Numbered from the stretch's first letter, positions 40,654-53,588 are shown. The stretch is DNA of 64,000 nucleotides from Nymphaea colorata (GCF_008831285.2 NC_045143.1:5031503-5095502); one strand, 5' to 3'. Numbers and translations: made by a program. Notes: generated by a model not told the origin, from the letters alone.

Positions 40654-42328
40654 TAGGGATGTTTGATTACCTCTCAGGTCTTAGAACCAAGGTGATGAAA
40701 GCCTAAGATGGTAATTCTCAGAATTTCAAATCGATAATCTTAGATCTTGTGTTCAAAGATGCATATCTAGTATAATATGGCTTTTGTATCCTTTGAACCT
40801 CTAATTCATGGATATAGATAATTTCTTTTGGGATATTGGTTTGAATGAGCAGTCCAGTGTAAATCTGGTCGTGCTGTCAAGGGACTCTATTTTGGAGAAG
40901 TAACAAGAAATTGCATCCACCCAGTAAAGATGTTAAGCTTAAGACCTTCAAGCTGAAGTAGCTAGAGCTGCACACGAGCCGCGTCAAGCTCGAGCTTGAC
41001 TTGGCTCAAAAAAACTTGAGCTCAAGCTCGGTTCGAATTCGAGTCGAGCTCCTTATAGCAAGCTAGAGTTCGACTCGATTACACAAAATCGAGCTCGAAC
41101 TCGACTCATTTAACCCATTTAATTTGTTTAGGCATTAATTCGTGTAAGCATTAACTTTTTTAACTCGTATAAGCGTAAACTCGTGTAACTTATGAAAATG
41201 TTTTTATCTTAAAAGTTAAAATTGATGATTTGGTAAATCGGTTTTGGCAATATTATATAAAGTGTCGATGTGAGTCGAGTCGAGCATCAACTGAGTCGAG
41301 TTCCTAAAACTTGAACTCGGCTCATTTATCGTTTCGAGTATATTTGTAAGCTCGAACTCAGCTCATTTATAATTGAGTCGAGTACAAGCCAACTTTTTTT
41401 GAGCTAGTTAGAGTCGAGCCCAAGTTGGCTTGGCTACTGCAGCCGTAGAAGTAGACTAAAAGAATTTGACAATATTCTCACATCGAGATCCATGTGATTT
41501 CCAGTGTTATTAATTATTTTGGCATAGAATTGGAAACGAGAAAATATCACATTTTTCAAAAAAGTTTAGCATTTGAAACGTGTTGATGATTGTGTATTAT
41601 ATTTGCGCATATATGCACTTGGTGATCCATATGGATCATGTTTTCCATCGATTGACAAAAGATTTAATAGATCATTCAGTCAATAAAATCTACACACCTA
41701 AATTTTTCTATGATATCTTATGTTAATATTTTTATTTTGTACATGGGATCAAAAGCCAAGTAACCATAAGTCTGTGATTAAGATGACTTTTTACTATATT
41801 AAGTGATTTAATAATTTTTTGATGTGGTATTATAATCAATCTTAGATAACTACCTAGACTATAGCAGCTCTAATACAAATAAAAGAATTTTATAATTTGT
41901 GAAACCAGCTGAGTTTGTAAAATATGAGCATTCGGATGCACTTGGAAAAGTTTCTAAGCAAGAATGGAAATTGGTATCTTCTTTATGTGAGTATGCTTTA
42001 CAATAGAAATCTGATATTACTTTAAAGTGTGTTCTGTTATGAGAATTCAATACCTTTACAAATAATGCAATATTTTGATGTACCATAAATATTTAATGCG
42101 TGTTTTAAGAAACAACGTTATTGAACATTTGAAATACCAAAACTACAAGCAACCACATGGAATATGACAAACAATTTTTTGGTGTTTGCAATTTTATGAA
42201 TTTGAAATCCATGCTTTATTTAGGAAATTTTGTTTTCACGACGAAGCGAGAATTTGATCTTAAATTCAAGGATTTCAAATCCTGAAGGTCTTATATCACA
42301 GTAGAACAAAGGCAATCAAACACCTCTT
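40654..42328. mobile_element. possible 1.7-kb terminal-inverted-repeat element
   Basis: TAGGGATGTTTGATTACC at the left and GGCAATCAAACACCTCTT at the right are inverted copies (14 of 18). The interior is AT-rich without a transposase and holds the nested element 40963-41447. Target duplication is unclear. It could also be two unrelated short elements whose facing ends look alike. Confidence 0.4.
40963..41447. mobile_element. non-autonomous hAT-like word-array element with 8-bp duplication
   Basis: Starts TAGAGCTGCACACGAGCC and ends GGCTACTGCAGCCGTA, an imperfect inverted pair. Flanked by GAAGTAGC (40955-40962) and GAAGTAGA (41448-41455), 7 of 8 identical. The body is GAGCTCGAGCTTGAC, CGAGTCGAGCTCC and TCGAACTCGACTC words with an AT-rich centre. 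Length 485 bp against 491 bp for the copy at 11421. Confidence 0.65.
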
Positions 42329-42359
42329 TAATTCTAACAAGATGATTCATGTTTATTAA

Positions 42360-42824
42360 TTTATTGGACCGAATCGAAACAACCGTATGAGCTGATCCAA
42401 TTCAAGCCACCAGCTACACTTGGGCTCAAACCCCGCATATTTGGATTCAAACTCGAATTCATTATGAACCCAAAAAAAAAAAAAAATCATATAAGTCCAA
42501 GTCTAACCCAAAATCCCATTCACAATCTAATTCTATTGAATACGATTTTTAAATTCATATCTGAATCCAAATTTTGAACCGAAACGGTTGATTTTCAAAT
42601 TATAAGAGCATTGGTTATAAGATATTTATTGAAAACTAAATTTGATCTGAATAAGATTGAAAATTTATGTTTATATGAACCAAGTGAAACCCAATCAGTT
42701 GTTTTGAATCTAATTCTATTTCTTATTCAAATATTAATTTTTTCATATCGGATTTTTTTTTATTTTATTTTTTTAAACAGTTCAATCGGATATCTGGTTC
42801 AAATCAACCATGACGACATCCTTA
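42360..42824. repeat. GAATTCGGATTC-type word repeat
   Basis: CCGAATCGAAACAACCG, TTCAAACTCGAATTC and GAATCCAAATTTTGAACCG words; the right end is GACGACATCCTTA, like the inverse of TAGGGATGTC. The left limit is unclear. It ends about 340 bp before the MPP beta start codon. Confidence 0.45.
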
Positions 42825-43166
42825 TCTAAAAAGATAGATTTAAATCCAATTCGATACACAATACGGAATGGAGTCTACCAAATCAGCTACGGCTTTAACC
42901 GGTGTAAATTTACCCTTAACATGAGAGTCCAGTCCAATTATTGATCCAATATGAGATCCGTTAGACTAAGTTATAATCGCGATAATTTTGCGAGACTTTT
43001 CCCGAGAAAAAGGAAAAGAAGCGCCGATATTCGGGTCGATATGGGAAACGGCCTGGTTTCCCCACCTGAATCTCTTCGCTTCGGGCCCTTCTTTCCCGCC
43101 AACGCCGGCGGTAGCTTCCCCGGTATCGCCATCGACCCCTCTCTGTAGCAGACAGTTCCTGAAGCC

Positions 43167-46100
43167 ATGCCCACCTTTTCTTCAGTTGTCTGTCGCCTGG
43201 CCAGGCTGAGGCGCTCCAAAGCCCTGTCCAGCAAAGCCACCATCTCTTCCCTTTCCGCGGCTCTCCCCAACCACCAGTCCCCCTCGGAGGGGAATGTTGG
43301 CTTTTCGAGAGGATTGGAAGACGAAGCTCCGTTCCTCCTCTTCCCTGAGACCCGCATCTCCGAGCTCGCGAATGGCGTCCGCGTGGTCACCCAGTCGTCT
43401 CTCGCCGCCCGCACCGCTACCGTGGGTGTGTGGATTGACGCTGGGAGCCGATTCGAGACGCCGGAGACGAATGGCACTGCTCACTTCCTGGAGCACATGA
43501 TCTTCAAGGGTACCCGGCGACGGACGGCTAGAGGGCTCGAGGAGGAGATCGAGAACGCCGGCGCCAGGCTCAACGCCTATACTTCCAGGGAGCAAACAAC
43601 GTACTATGCCAACGTGCTCAGGGAAGACGTAGGGCTCGCCGTCGACGTTCTTGCCGACATCTTGCAGAACTCGCGGTTTCATGAAAGCGCCATCACGAGG
43701 GAGAGGAGCGTGATTCTCAGAGAAATGGAGGAGGTGAAGAAAAAATATCTTCCCTTCTCGGTTCTTCTTGTATTCCCTAATTGGTTTTGGTGGTTCTGTT
43801 TCATTGAATAGTCACGTTTTGTTAACGTTGAGGAAGACAAATTAACAATCATTTCTTCTTAAATTTTTAATCTTCTTGTAGCGCATGGAGTTACTTCCAT
43901 GGTTTTATCTGTGTTGATGATTAAAAAGATTGGTCATTCTTACTCAGTAAGTGTTATGAGCTGTTCATCCACCAGAACGTTGATATTTGCGTGTCAATTT
44001 TTGTTTGATCAAGTTTCTCGGCATCATTTTCGTAGATTAGCAGGACAAATATAGCCAATACTTTTGTTCCTAAGTTAGAACAGCTTCTCTTTTTATTTAA
44101 GAAATGTAAGTTTGTTTTTCCTGTAGTGCTATGTCACTGAAGCTCTGTAGTGCTATGTCACTGAAGCTCTGAGATTATTCAATGGTGATCCGAATGATGA
44201 TTATAGTTTGAGAATTTTCCCTTTTCTTCACTTGTTTACTTTTCTAATTGGGAATCTTAACCTTTGTAGGTGCAAGGACAGACTGAGGAGGTGATTTTTG
44301 ATTATTTGCACATGGCTGCATTCCCAAATCATCCATTGGGTAACACTATTCTGGGACCTGCTGAGAATATCAAAACCATATCGAAATTTGATTTATACGA
44401 ATATATAACTACGCATTACACTGGGCATAGGATGGTAAGCTCAAAGCCTCAAACCGAAGATATCTATTGTTTTGTATTTGCTTTTCTTCACACAAGTAAG
44501 ACAAGGTTGGGATTTGGCTTGTCAATTTTCACCCCAAGCCATCTAAGTGGTCGAATATGTGATTTTAGGTTGTATCTGCTGCCGGTGCTGTTACACATGA
44601 CTATATGGTGGATCAAGTCAGTAAACTGTTTAGAAGGCTGTCTAATGACCCAACCACAGCATCTATGCTTGTTCAAGAATATCCTGCTGCTTTCACTGGA
44701 TCAGAGGTCATTTGATTAGGTCCTTCAGCCTAAATGACGTCATGCAATTGATAGCATATGTTGAGTTTTATTATTGCTACAATCTTCACTTGCCTATATA
44801 TACTCATTATTCCAGGTACGAGTAATGAACGATGACATGCCTCTTGCACATTTTGCCATTGCACTAGAGGGGGCTTCATGGACTGATCCAAATTCCATAC
44901 CTGTGATGGTGATACAAAGTATCTTGGGATCTTGGAACAGGAGTGCAGGTGTTGGTAACCTTTCTGGGTATCATTTCAACTTGATCCAAATTTTAAAGTT
45001 TGCCCTTGTTTATCTTAATTTCCATGCATGCTAGTAGTTGTGCTATCTGTTTTCTTTCCTTAGAGATGCTTGATGATGGTACTTAATTCTTATGGTTTCC
45101 GTGCAATCAGCTTTGATGTTCATAACAATGTCTTTTTCATAATGAATAGGTCAGAACTTGCTCGGAAGGTAGGCAGAGGAGACTTGGCTGAGAGTATACT
45201 GTCCTTCAACACCAACTATGCTGATACTGGGTTATTTGGTGTCTATGCTACAGCACTGGTCAGTTTCTGTTTTATGTTTCATACACAACACAATTATTAC
45301 ATGTTTACACTTCCCTGAGACACTGTTTGCTGTTACTACACTGCATGTAAACGCATCAGCATTTTTTCCGCACCTGCATACTGCTCTTAGGATATGAACA
45401 ACTCTGATAGCTTGGCAAGTTGAAGAAAGGGGAAACAAACAAATGTATCTGTTTATATTTAAAGGACGGATATGTGGCTTCTGTGTGTGTTACTGTGTGC
45501 ATGTGCATGTATAACTATGACTAGTTTTGGGCATGAAGTTCTGCATCAGGTCGTGGACCCATTGGTACTTTCTTTTCTGGCATATTGTTTCCTTCATTTA
45601 TGAGGATTACTGTTGGTGAGCTTACTCTATGATGATTGTTTCCAGATCCGTATAACATTTCATAATGACCATGGGATCCTCATCCAATCTTCTAATTTGA
45701 ATGGTTGATGATCTCTTCTTTTACTTATGCTTGTCCACTGTCTCACTCAATGTTGTGCTTTTGGTTGCAGCCTGACAGATTGCATGATTTATCTTGCACC
45801 ATAATGGATGAGTTCTCTAGAATAGCTCATGAGGTCTCAGAGGATGAAGTAGTAAGGGCTCGGAATCAGGTATGCAGCTGGGTTTATCATCAAATTAATA
45901 CAAGGTTATCTTCTTGATTATAAATGTGTAGTTCTCGTCTTTTCCCACAACTGGAACTATCCAAAATAAGTTTGCACTGGCAAACTGCTGTCCATTGTCT
46001 AGATGGGATTGTCAGGGTGATGTTGTTATTTGGCCATTAATATTGCGAGCTTTGTGAGGTATACACGGCTCTATGGTTTTCTGACACATTTCTTGTATAG

Positions 46101-47689
46101 CATGGTAATCATGTGAAATCACTAAAAGCTTGTTGTCCCCATTAATCACTGAATAAGGTATTGTATGTTTCTGACATTCTGTTGTCGTATGGGACATTCT
46201 TCAGAAAAATTTACAGATATGCAAATATGTTGCAAAGCATATCGAAAAAAACATAAATAAACCGTGGCCAATAGAAATACTGATAAGGATAGTTAAGATG
46301 ATATGGAGCTCACTATGGCTATGGAGCTGTACCCTGGATACAACTGCTGACTTCATAGTTCTAAGGAAATGGATAGATGCCATTAACCTAATTTGTGGTC
46401 AATAACCTCCTTTTCTTCTAAAGTTGCTACTAGCTTGTGTTTCTAGATACTTACCCTTTAAGTCTAAATGTTTGATTTCATTTTGCTATAATGTTCTTGC
46501 ACCTGGATTGTTGTGGTTGATTTACGGCTGGCTTTCCTCAGAGAGCTGCATTTATTAACTATCAACCAACATGAAGCAGTTTTTTACTTTTGCAACTGTG
46601 AATTCTGTTATCACATCATATATTTTATGGTTCCTGCTAGTTTTTTTAGTATTTGTAGTTCTTCTGTCTCTAGCTGGTGAGTGGTCAGGCTCTTTTGAAT
46701 GGTATGAATCATAATCCATTTCCTTCCTATGCAGTTGAAGTCGTCCCTTCTTCTCCATATTGATGGAACGAGTGCAGTTGCAGAAAACAATGGACGGCAG
46801 GTGAGCAATTGCTTCTCATGATGCAGCAATAAATCCAATTAATAAAGAAAAGTGTGCACATGAGAAGGAAGAATCCTAGAAATCTGTGGTATTGGTGCCA
46901 TGGGCTTTGGGAAAAGAGTTAACTATTACGGTGTAGCAAGTTTTAGAATTGCTCCAAATTTTAGCGGAAAGTAGTGGAGAATTTACATCACCAATATGCA
47001 CATGATAATCATTTCAAAAGGAACTTGTCAGGAATTTGCTTAATAGAGCTTAACGGAGGTCATTTTCTTTCTTCTTCCTGTTCTCATGATATCACGCAAA
47101 TTAGTGACCTGAACACGTTGTCATGGTATCCTGTTGATGTTGACTCAGTTAAACATCTCATAGTTGCTTGTGCTAATCATCCACCTTACCTACTTATCCC
47201 ATATCATGAATTCACAAGTTACAAGATAACAAAAAGATCGGAGATACTAAGGAATTATGAAACTGCTACTTCTTCCCCCCGTTTTAGTAAGTGGTGGACA
47301 TCTGCGGTGGTATTTGGGTGCAGATACTGACTTATGGAAGAGTACTCCCATTTATGGAACTTTTTGCAAGAATTGATGCTGTGGATGTAGACACTGTTAA
47401 ACAGACAGCAATGCAGTTCATTGTTGACAAGGTAAGGTCCATTTTTATCCTGCCTTACTTGATGAACCCAGATTCTTAATCATGTCAAAAGGATAAGTAA
47501 TTTCCAAGAGGATGATACTACCCGTTGCCATGCATTGTGTTTGCCTGTTTGATCATTCTGGCCGTTATGGTGCATCATTTCTCTCATTCATGATACGGTG
47601 TCCAGGATATTGCCATTTCTTGTGTCGGGCCAATTCAGCAGCTGCCCGATCATAGTTGGTTTCGGTCGCAGACGCAGTCTATGAAGTAA
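43167..47689 (+). CDS. MPPB: mitochondrial processing peptidase beta subunit, 495 aa, nine exons
   Basis: Exons: 43167-43733, 44270-44434, 44569-44706, 44816-44967, 45150-45258, 45771-45869, 46735-46800, 47324-47431, 47606-47689; all introns GT-AG, phases agree. M16-family zinc peptidase that, with the alpha subunit, removes presequences from imported mitochondrial proteins; in plants it is built into the cytochrome bc1 complex as a core protein. Catalytic signature: HFLEH at 106-110 (H106, E109, H110), with E186 in ILREMEE 76 residues after H110 as the third zinc ligand. Other family blocks: [23 protein letters not shown] as [30 protein letters not shown] as [15 protein letters not shown]. 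The N-terminal 45 residues are rich in R, S and A with few acids, as a mitochondrial presequence. The tail ([10 protein letters not shown]) differs from the usual WFRRRTYWNRY, and many inner positions differ from the forms I remember, so it may be a diverged paralogue. Confidence 0.95.
44121..44170. repeat. 24-bp tandem duplication in intron 1 of MPP beta
   Basis: CTGTAGTGCTATGTCACTGA plus four bases occurs twice head to tail. Confidence 0.85.
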
Positions 47690-48076
47690 ACATTGACAGA
47701 AGAAAAGATGAAAGCGAGAAACCTAAACATGGAGATGCATGATACTGATACGGAAGCTTTGTCCTGGTAGCTTCCTTTGATTGCAATCAGGACACCATGA
47801 GTGGTATTGGTGCTCCAACCATAACACTTGACCCAAGTTCATGCAGTCCCACGCATTTATTTGTTCCACTTTGCCGTTTTTCGCATTATTTTTATATTGT
47901 GTTGTATACAGTTATCAAAACATGTAACATGACAATTTTGTCAGAAGATACGTATTTCTAGCATTTTGATTGTCGAAGCTACTCTGATTGTGGCTGTAAA
48001 ATTGTCACTCGAATGTCCCTTGACAGACTAAAGTTGAATGTTTAAGGTTAAGTTATTGCAAATTCTTCTATTATTT
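47690..48076. other. 3' region of MPP beta, nothing else recognisable
   Basis: AT-rich sequence after the stop codon, presumably 3' untranslated region and downstream spacer. No open frame of note and no clear element. Confidence 0.5.
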
Positions 48077-48175
48077 TAGGGCTGTGCACGATCAGATCGT
48101 GCACGTCCTGCACTGTAAAGGGACTGGAGATCATCAAAACTGGTTACGTGCACACCCCTGTGCATGCACAGGGGA
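48077..48175. repeat. pair of strong palindromes in a TAGGGCTG-headed element
   Basis: GTGCACGATC and GATCGTGCAC (48084-48104) form a perfect inverted repeat with a 1-base spacer. Fifty bases on, CCCCTGTGCATGCACAGGGG (48155-48174) is a perfect 20-bp palindrome. The block begins TAGGGCTG (48077), the same head as the word-array elements, and the inverse motif CACACCCCTG lies at 48151-48160. Likely a tiny relic or two abutting ends of that element class. Confidence 0.6.
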
Positions 48176-49492
48176 GTGTAACGACTACAATGCTCCATTA
48201 AAGTAAAAAAAAATAGATACTTTTAAAAAGACAAAAAGAGAATTACAACAATATTAACAGATTAAAATGTACATATTTTTATAAATTTCATATTTGTTGC
48301 TGCACACCAACTCAATCTTACCCTTGAGATCATGTCCAACCGGAGGTTTCTTTTTACTACCATTGGAACCAAGAATTTCTTAACCGGTTCTTGTGTGATC
48401 GCTACACAGATTCCCTCAGGTTGCATAAGTCTTGCCTTCCTAAAGAGACGACAATCAACTGAGTCAACTGGTTGGGTCAGTAGCTTGTAGACAAGCCAGT
48501 CGCTGCTTTAAACCTTAACGCCGCCTACTTCTTGCTAAAGCCGATGCCCACGCATGCGAAGACCAACGGAGTGGAAGAATAGCCCTTCAAGGTTTTGCAT
48601 CTGACAAGGTGGTTTCCTCCAAATAAAATATATAAGAAGAAGTTCGTTGGTTCTTACATGATGCATGACAAGATAAAATCTTGACAGCCGATGCTGTTCC
48701 TGAGGATCTCCTGGAAAGAGATGAGGCAGAACAAGGGAGCGAAACGTCTCGGCGTTCCACTAATTCTAACACGATACGGTTTTCTTTTTTTTATTTCAAT
48801 TTATTTTTATACTGGGCAATTTTGGCTGGGGCGAAACCGGCTGGCTTGAGGGCGGACGGCTATTAGTAATTTTGTTACGCGGGACTGACTGGAAGAAAGC
48901 AGAGATTTTTCCGTCTTCCGTCTCGTCAAGTGACTTGCCAAGAACTTAGATTTGAGAGATTACACTTCCATTGAATCAGAAGAGCGACCGACCACGGAGC
49001 ACACCTTGGCCATGTTACGCTTCAACAAGGCCTCAAGTGATAATGCGATCATAGTGCACCAGAGCTTCTTCAAACCTTTATTTCTTACCGGCCCTGCACC
49101 TGAGTAGGCAGTATAGCGGCCTCAACAGGCGCCCACTCTTGACCCTTCAATTTGAAAATCCAAAATTGAAATTGGAACTCACGAATTTAGAGATGAAATT
49201 GTTGGCTTTTCTCGAAACTGTAGTGCAAGAACTTGTGCTAGACACTGGCATGCCTGAGCACTACACAAAGAGTTATCTATAACTATGACATAAGAAAAGG
49301 GGAGATAGCTCATTAATCTACAATGGCAGTGAAAAGTATAGTTACAGAGATAGGCAGGCATCACAGAAGTCCGAAACCACCTCTGTTGTAACATGTCGCA
49401 ACAGCACAAAATTGAACATATCCCCTCCCTTGTTTAGGAGAAATATCTGAACGGTGTAACTCTCACCCACCACCATGCATGCAATAGAGTAA
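48176..49492. other. spacer between convergent MPP beta and DENR
   Basis: Unique sequence; short frames at 48587-48866 on both strands have no support. The part nearest 49493 should be the 3' untranslated region of DENR. Confidence 0.5.
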
Positions 49493-52400
49493 TCAAGCAG
49501 CAGGAACCTTTTTCCCATCTTCAATAAAATAAATTGCAGTTTCTGGAACCTGTTGCAGATTAATAAAGCAACACAACAGCGTGCAAGTTGTTAAATTCTT
49601 TTCTAGATGTAAAGCAGGTAAATAGAGTGCAACAAGTTGAGCAATAATATTCCAAATCCACTTTAGGATGAAATATGAACATCAATGAGAGACAGCATGT
49701 ATAAGACAATTAAAGGACACAAGGAGAAGCAGGTATCTCTGTGATACTAGAAGCAGTCAGACATAAAAGTTCAGCAGATTTTCAATCCAGGAATCAGCTA
49801 AACTTGGATGAATTGCAAGTATAAGCAAGAATACTTTGTCAAGGCAAATGCCTAGTACAGGATGACACTACTGTCGCCACTGGATATTCAAACAAGGTTC
49901 ACAGCATGGCACCTGCCATTTTCATACAGGACTCTCTGTATATATTAAACCTACAGTGCATCAATAGTCCTTACCCATGGAGACCCAACCAAGCAGGAGC
50001 AAGAGGAAAAACAAAAAAAAGGCAGACAACAGTTAATCCTAATCCCATTTGATTTCCAGTTAAAAAAGAGCATACTCATATCTTTACCGTTGAAAAGAGG
50101 TGATCCGTTAAAGGTTCCAACATGAAGAGAGATAGAAGGGTAAATGTGCAGATAAAGAAGTAAACAAGGGAGATCACAAACACTAGGTGAGGTTGGTTAC
50201 CAAGCAGCCTAGACTGATTTGATTCAACTGAGAAAAATTAGAAACAGGTTGATCCCATCAAGTTCGTACTGGTTTACCTATTAGTGTGACTGGTAGGCCT
50301 GGAGCCCAAGAGAAAGTTTGAACTCCAAGGTCAGAGCCTAACAACGAAACGCCCAAGCATGTGCAGTGCTTTAGCAAATCAATATACTTTAGGAAAAAAA
50401 TTTCCCAAGATTGGACTACGCAGGGAAGCCATATAATTTGGCTCAAATTAAGCCTACCCTTTGAACTACACTGACTCTGGTGCCTGGACCAAGTCCCAAT
50501 CTCATTTGGAGCCATTTATATGCTTATGAAATATGAGAGCCTTGTTTCAATCACTAAACAAACTTAATTCTTCGATTGCACATGAATAGATGTAAGGACA
50601 AAAAAGAAAAGCCACCTACATCTGGCCACGTCTCAGTTATGAACTCAACAATATCATAGGATATATCTCCTTGGACGTCAATTTGGTCCTTTTCAGTTGG
50701 CCCCTGAGATGGGTAAACACAAAGAGCATGAGAATTCGTAGGTCAAGCTTTGTTTAGAATTTATGCAATGAAATAATTCAATATACCTTAACAACAGAGG
50801 CTCCAGTAGCAAACTTTTTCCCAAGTTTCTTTGAAGCATCACTCAGTTTGACACCTAATCATCCATCAATTTATTCTATAAATACAAAGCAACAAAACTA
50901 GCAAAGTGTAGAGAGGGTTATTCAAGGAGCGGGGAAAAATAATGAAGATTAAACCACCTACCAAAGAGCTCAAGGCCTTTCACAATCGTCACACATTTCC
51001 GTTTGTTACGAACCACTTTCTCAATGATGATTTCTTGCTTCTCCTGCAAAGGAACAGTTTTAATATATAATTGCTTGATGAATGATTTTAGCACTCCAAT
51101 GATACTAAGTATAAATAATCAGCAAACAGGGCCGGTCATGAATACAAATGCATAAAAATTTCCAGAATAGTGAGAACCTTCAAATAACATGGGCAAAATT
51201 TCGTTTTAGTTCATAGTGGAAGTAATCATGGATAAAACAGTTGCTAGAAGCCTTGGCACAATAAAGTGAAAAGTGACAAGAGAAAGAATATAATGATTTG
51301 TGGAAAGTTTCTTAAACAAACAATATCTAAAAAAAAAAACAGGAAAAGAAAAAATGCATATCCAAGCAGCTGCCCCAAAATAAGTTAACAATGTTCATCT
51401 TCATCATTTTACCTAGTTACAGATTCTTATATCAACAAACAAATGAACAGAGAAATGCCACACTAAACAAGTCATTCTGGAGAACTCTCCTCCAAAAATG
51501 TTACCATCTCCCATCTTGCATCGCATTTTCATGTATATCTGTCTACGAACCAAAAAATGAAGACAGTCATTCTAGTATGATCCACTTTTAGTATGTGCTG
51601 CTTACATGGCTCTTTATTATTTTGTATGTTATGATTACTTTGATATGTCAATGCCATTAGTGAATGTTGAAAAATTAAAATCTGAAACTTTACAAACCTG
51701 TAATTAGATTCTTAGAATGTGAAGGTGATTAGTGATTTTGACCTTACAAATTATCCAAACAAAATAAGAGGTGAAACATATGAAAGAAAAGTTGTTGTAC
51801 TAGCCTTTTTCTTGATTTTACCACCAGGAAGACGCTTTACTTCTTCTTGCTTGGGTGCAGAGACACTACCTGCAATAATAAAAAATATCTAGAAGCAGTT
51901 GTCACTGGTATCAAATTATACAAAACTTCCGAATTGAGACTCCTCTCACATTTAACGTACTTGTTGTTGTATACAAAGCCCATGGATCAGCACAATAAAT
52001 GCTGCAGATATATGCAGACATGAAATGTAAAAGATGAACCATAACCAGCATCCCAGAGAACAAAGTAGCATGGATTACATTGGTAAATGGGAACTTGCAG
52101 ATTTATATCAAAATTCAAAAGTAAGATGCAACACATGATATTTAAGGACCAACTAAGAACTCCAAAATTAGAGATACCATTTGGTAAATAACTGGTCTGT
52201 CAGCTTCTTTCAAGATGACCAAAACTACTCAAGACATCTACATGGGGCACTTGCATATTTACATCAGAAGGAAGAAGCAATACTTGGTATTAAGGACCAA
52301 AATGATACTCCAAAACTAGAGATATTCTTTGTGAAAAAACGGATGATCTGTTTCAAACCATCAAGATGGCCAAAGGTGATCAAGATATCTACGTGATTGT

Positions 52401-53433
52401 ATCCAAGTTACTTTGGGAAAGCAGAATTTACTCAACGGGTGTTATGCTTGTAATAAACCTAAAGGCCTAAAGAGTACATCGAGTATTTGATATGGATTTG
52501 TCTCTTCTTAGTATGATGCGATAAGCAGCGGTCTCAAGTCCTGAGAGAAAACCTTGGAGCAAATTGGTTCAGGCCAAATATCTCGTGTTTCACAGCTTGA
52601 GGTTTACATAAAGCAATCACAAGGGCTCTCATGGTTGGAAGCATAAGGGCCGGCGTCATTACTTGCTATAGCAGCGCAATGGATGACGGGAAATGGAACC
52701 GAACTAAGAATTTGAGAATCATCCATGGAAAGTCCGTTCTCCCATTTACTATGAAGGAAAGCTCATCATGAAGACTCATCACCAAGCAAAGCACCAACCG
52801 GCAGAATGATGATCCCAAACAAACTGCCAACAATTGTTACAGAAAAGTTGATCCCTAGTCGGTTGTCCCGCTAGCCGATAAACCACCGGACATTTTCCAG
52901 ATTAAAAACAATGAAGAATATCTCACCGGAAATACGTACTTCAACGAATAGCAATCACTCACAACATCAACGAAAAACAAAAATAAAATGCAAGCATCGA
53001 TCTCTACCACAATAAGCACAGCAAGACGAAGCACCAAGTTACCATCTTTCGGTGAGAAACGAATTCGAGACGCCAAAAGAATCTTACCAGAAGCAGCGGC
53101 CGAATTATCTCCTTCTCCGGAGATTCCAGTCGACCGCAGCTGCTCCGCCGCTTTAGCCACCTCCTTCTCGTTTGCTTCTGCAAATCGAAATACACAGACA
53201 AAATCAGAGAGACTCCGATAAGAACCCCAAAAACGAAACAAAAAAATGGGGAAATCAAGTGACAGCTTAAGTTTGTGTGCTTTACCTTTGATGAGATCGG
53301 GATAAACATCAGGGGCGTTAGCAATGAGCCAAGGCTTGCATTTCTCGAAATCCGGGCCGAACTCGCAGTATTCGGGCGGCAGTCCACAGACGCCGCAGTA
53401 GACCACGCGCAGAGGCTGGGGTTTCTCCGCCAT
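49493..53433 (-). CDS. DENR: density-regulated protein (DENR/TMA22) homologue, 197 aa, seven exons
   Basis: Exons (minus strand order): 53433-53286, 53177-53088, 51869-51805, 51043-50962, 50854-50787, 50703-50620, 49549-49493. DENR pairs with MCT1 and works on 40S ribosomes in reinitiation after uORFs and in recycling of 40S subunits. The N-terminus has the four zinc-binding cysteines C13, C16, C23 and C32 ([13 protein letters not shown], then FEKC). The SUI1/eIF1-like domain covers about residues 95-185, with [20 protein letters not shown], then [20 protein letters not shown] and [20 protein letters not shown]. The ATG at 53433 gives the usual MAEKPQP start. All introns are GT-AG except the third, where the only join that keeps the family sequence IKKK-EKQE uses a GC donor at 51804-51803. 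Length is normal for plants. Confidence 0.95.
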
Positions 53434-53588
53434 GACCACCTCTCTTTCTCTCTCGCCTTCAGTTGGAGCCTGCGATCTTCTTTGACAGTCTGCTTTTCGA
53501 ACTATATAAAATTGGGAAGCAAGGCTTCGTCGAATCAGAATACCAAAAGAAAGGCTCCCACGGAATTTGTTCTTAAAGAGTCCTGCTG
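53434..53588. promoter_or_regulatory. upstream region of DENR
   Basis: Holds the leader and probable core promoter of DENR on the minus strand. A TATATAA-like motif lies at about 53502-53508 (read ATATAAAA on one strand), roughly 70 bp from the start codon. This is a position-based guess. Confidence 0.3.

Noticed and set aside
42971-43682. Open frames of 168 and 166 codons antisense to exon 1 of MPP beta
   Set aside because: They are shadows of GC-rich coding DNA; the sense frame has the HxxEH site and family sequence.
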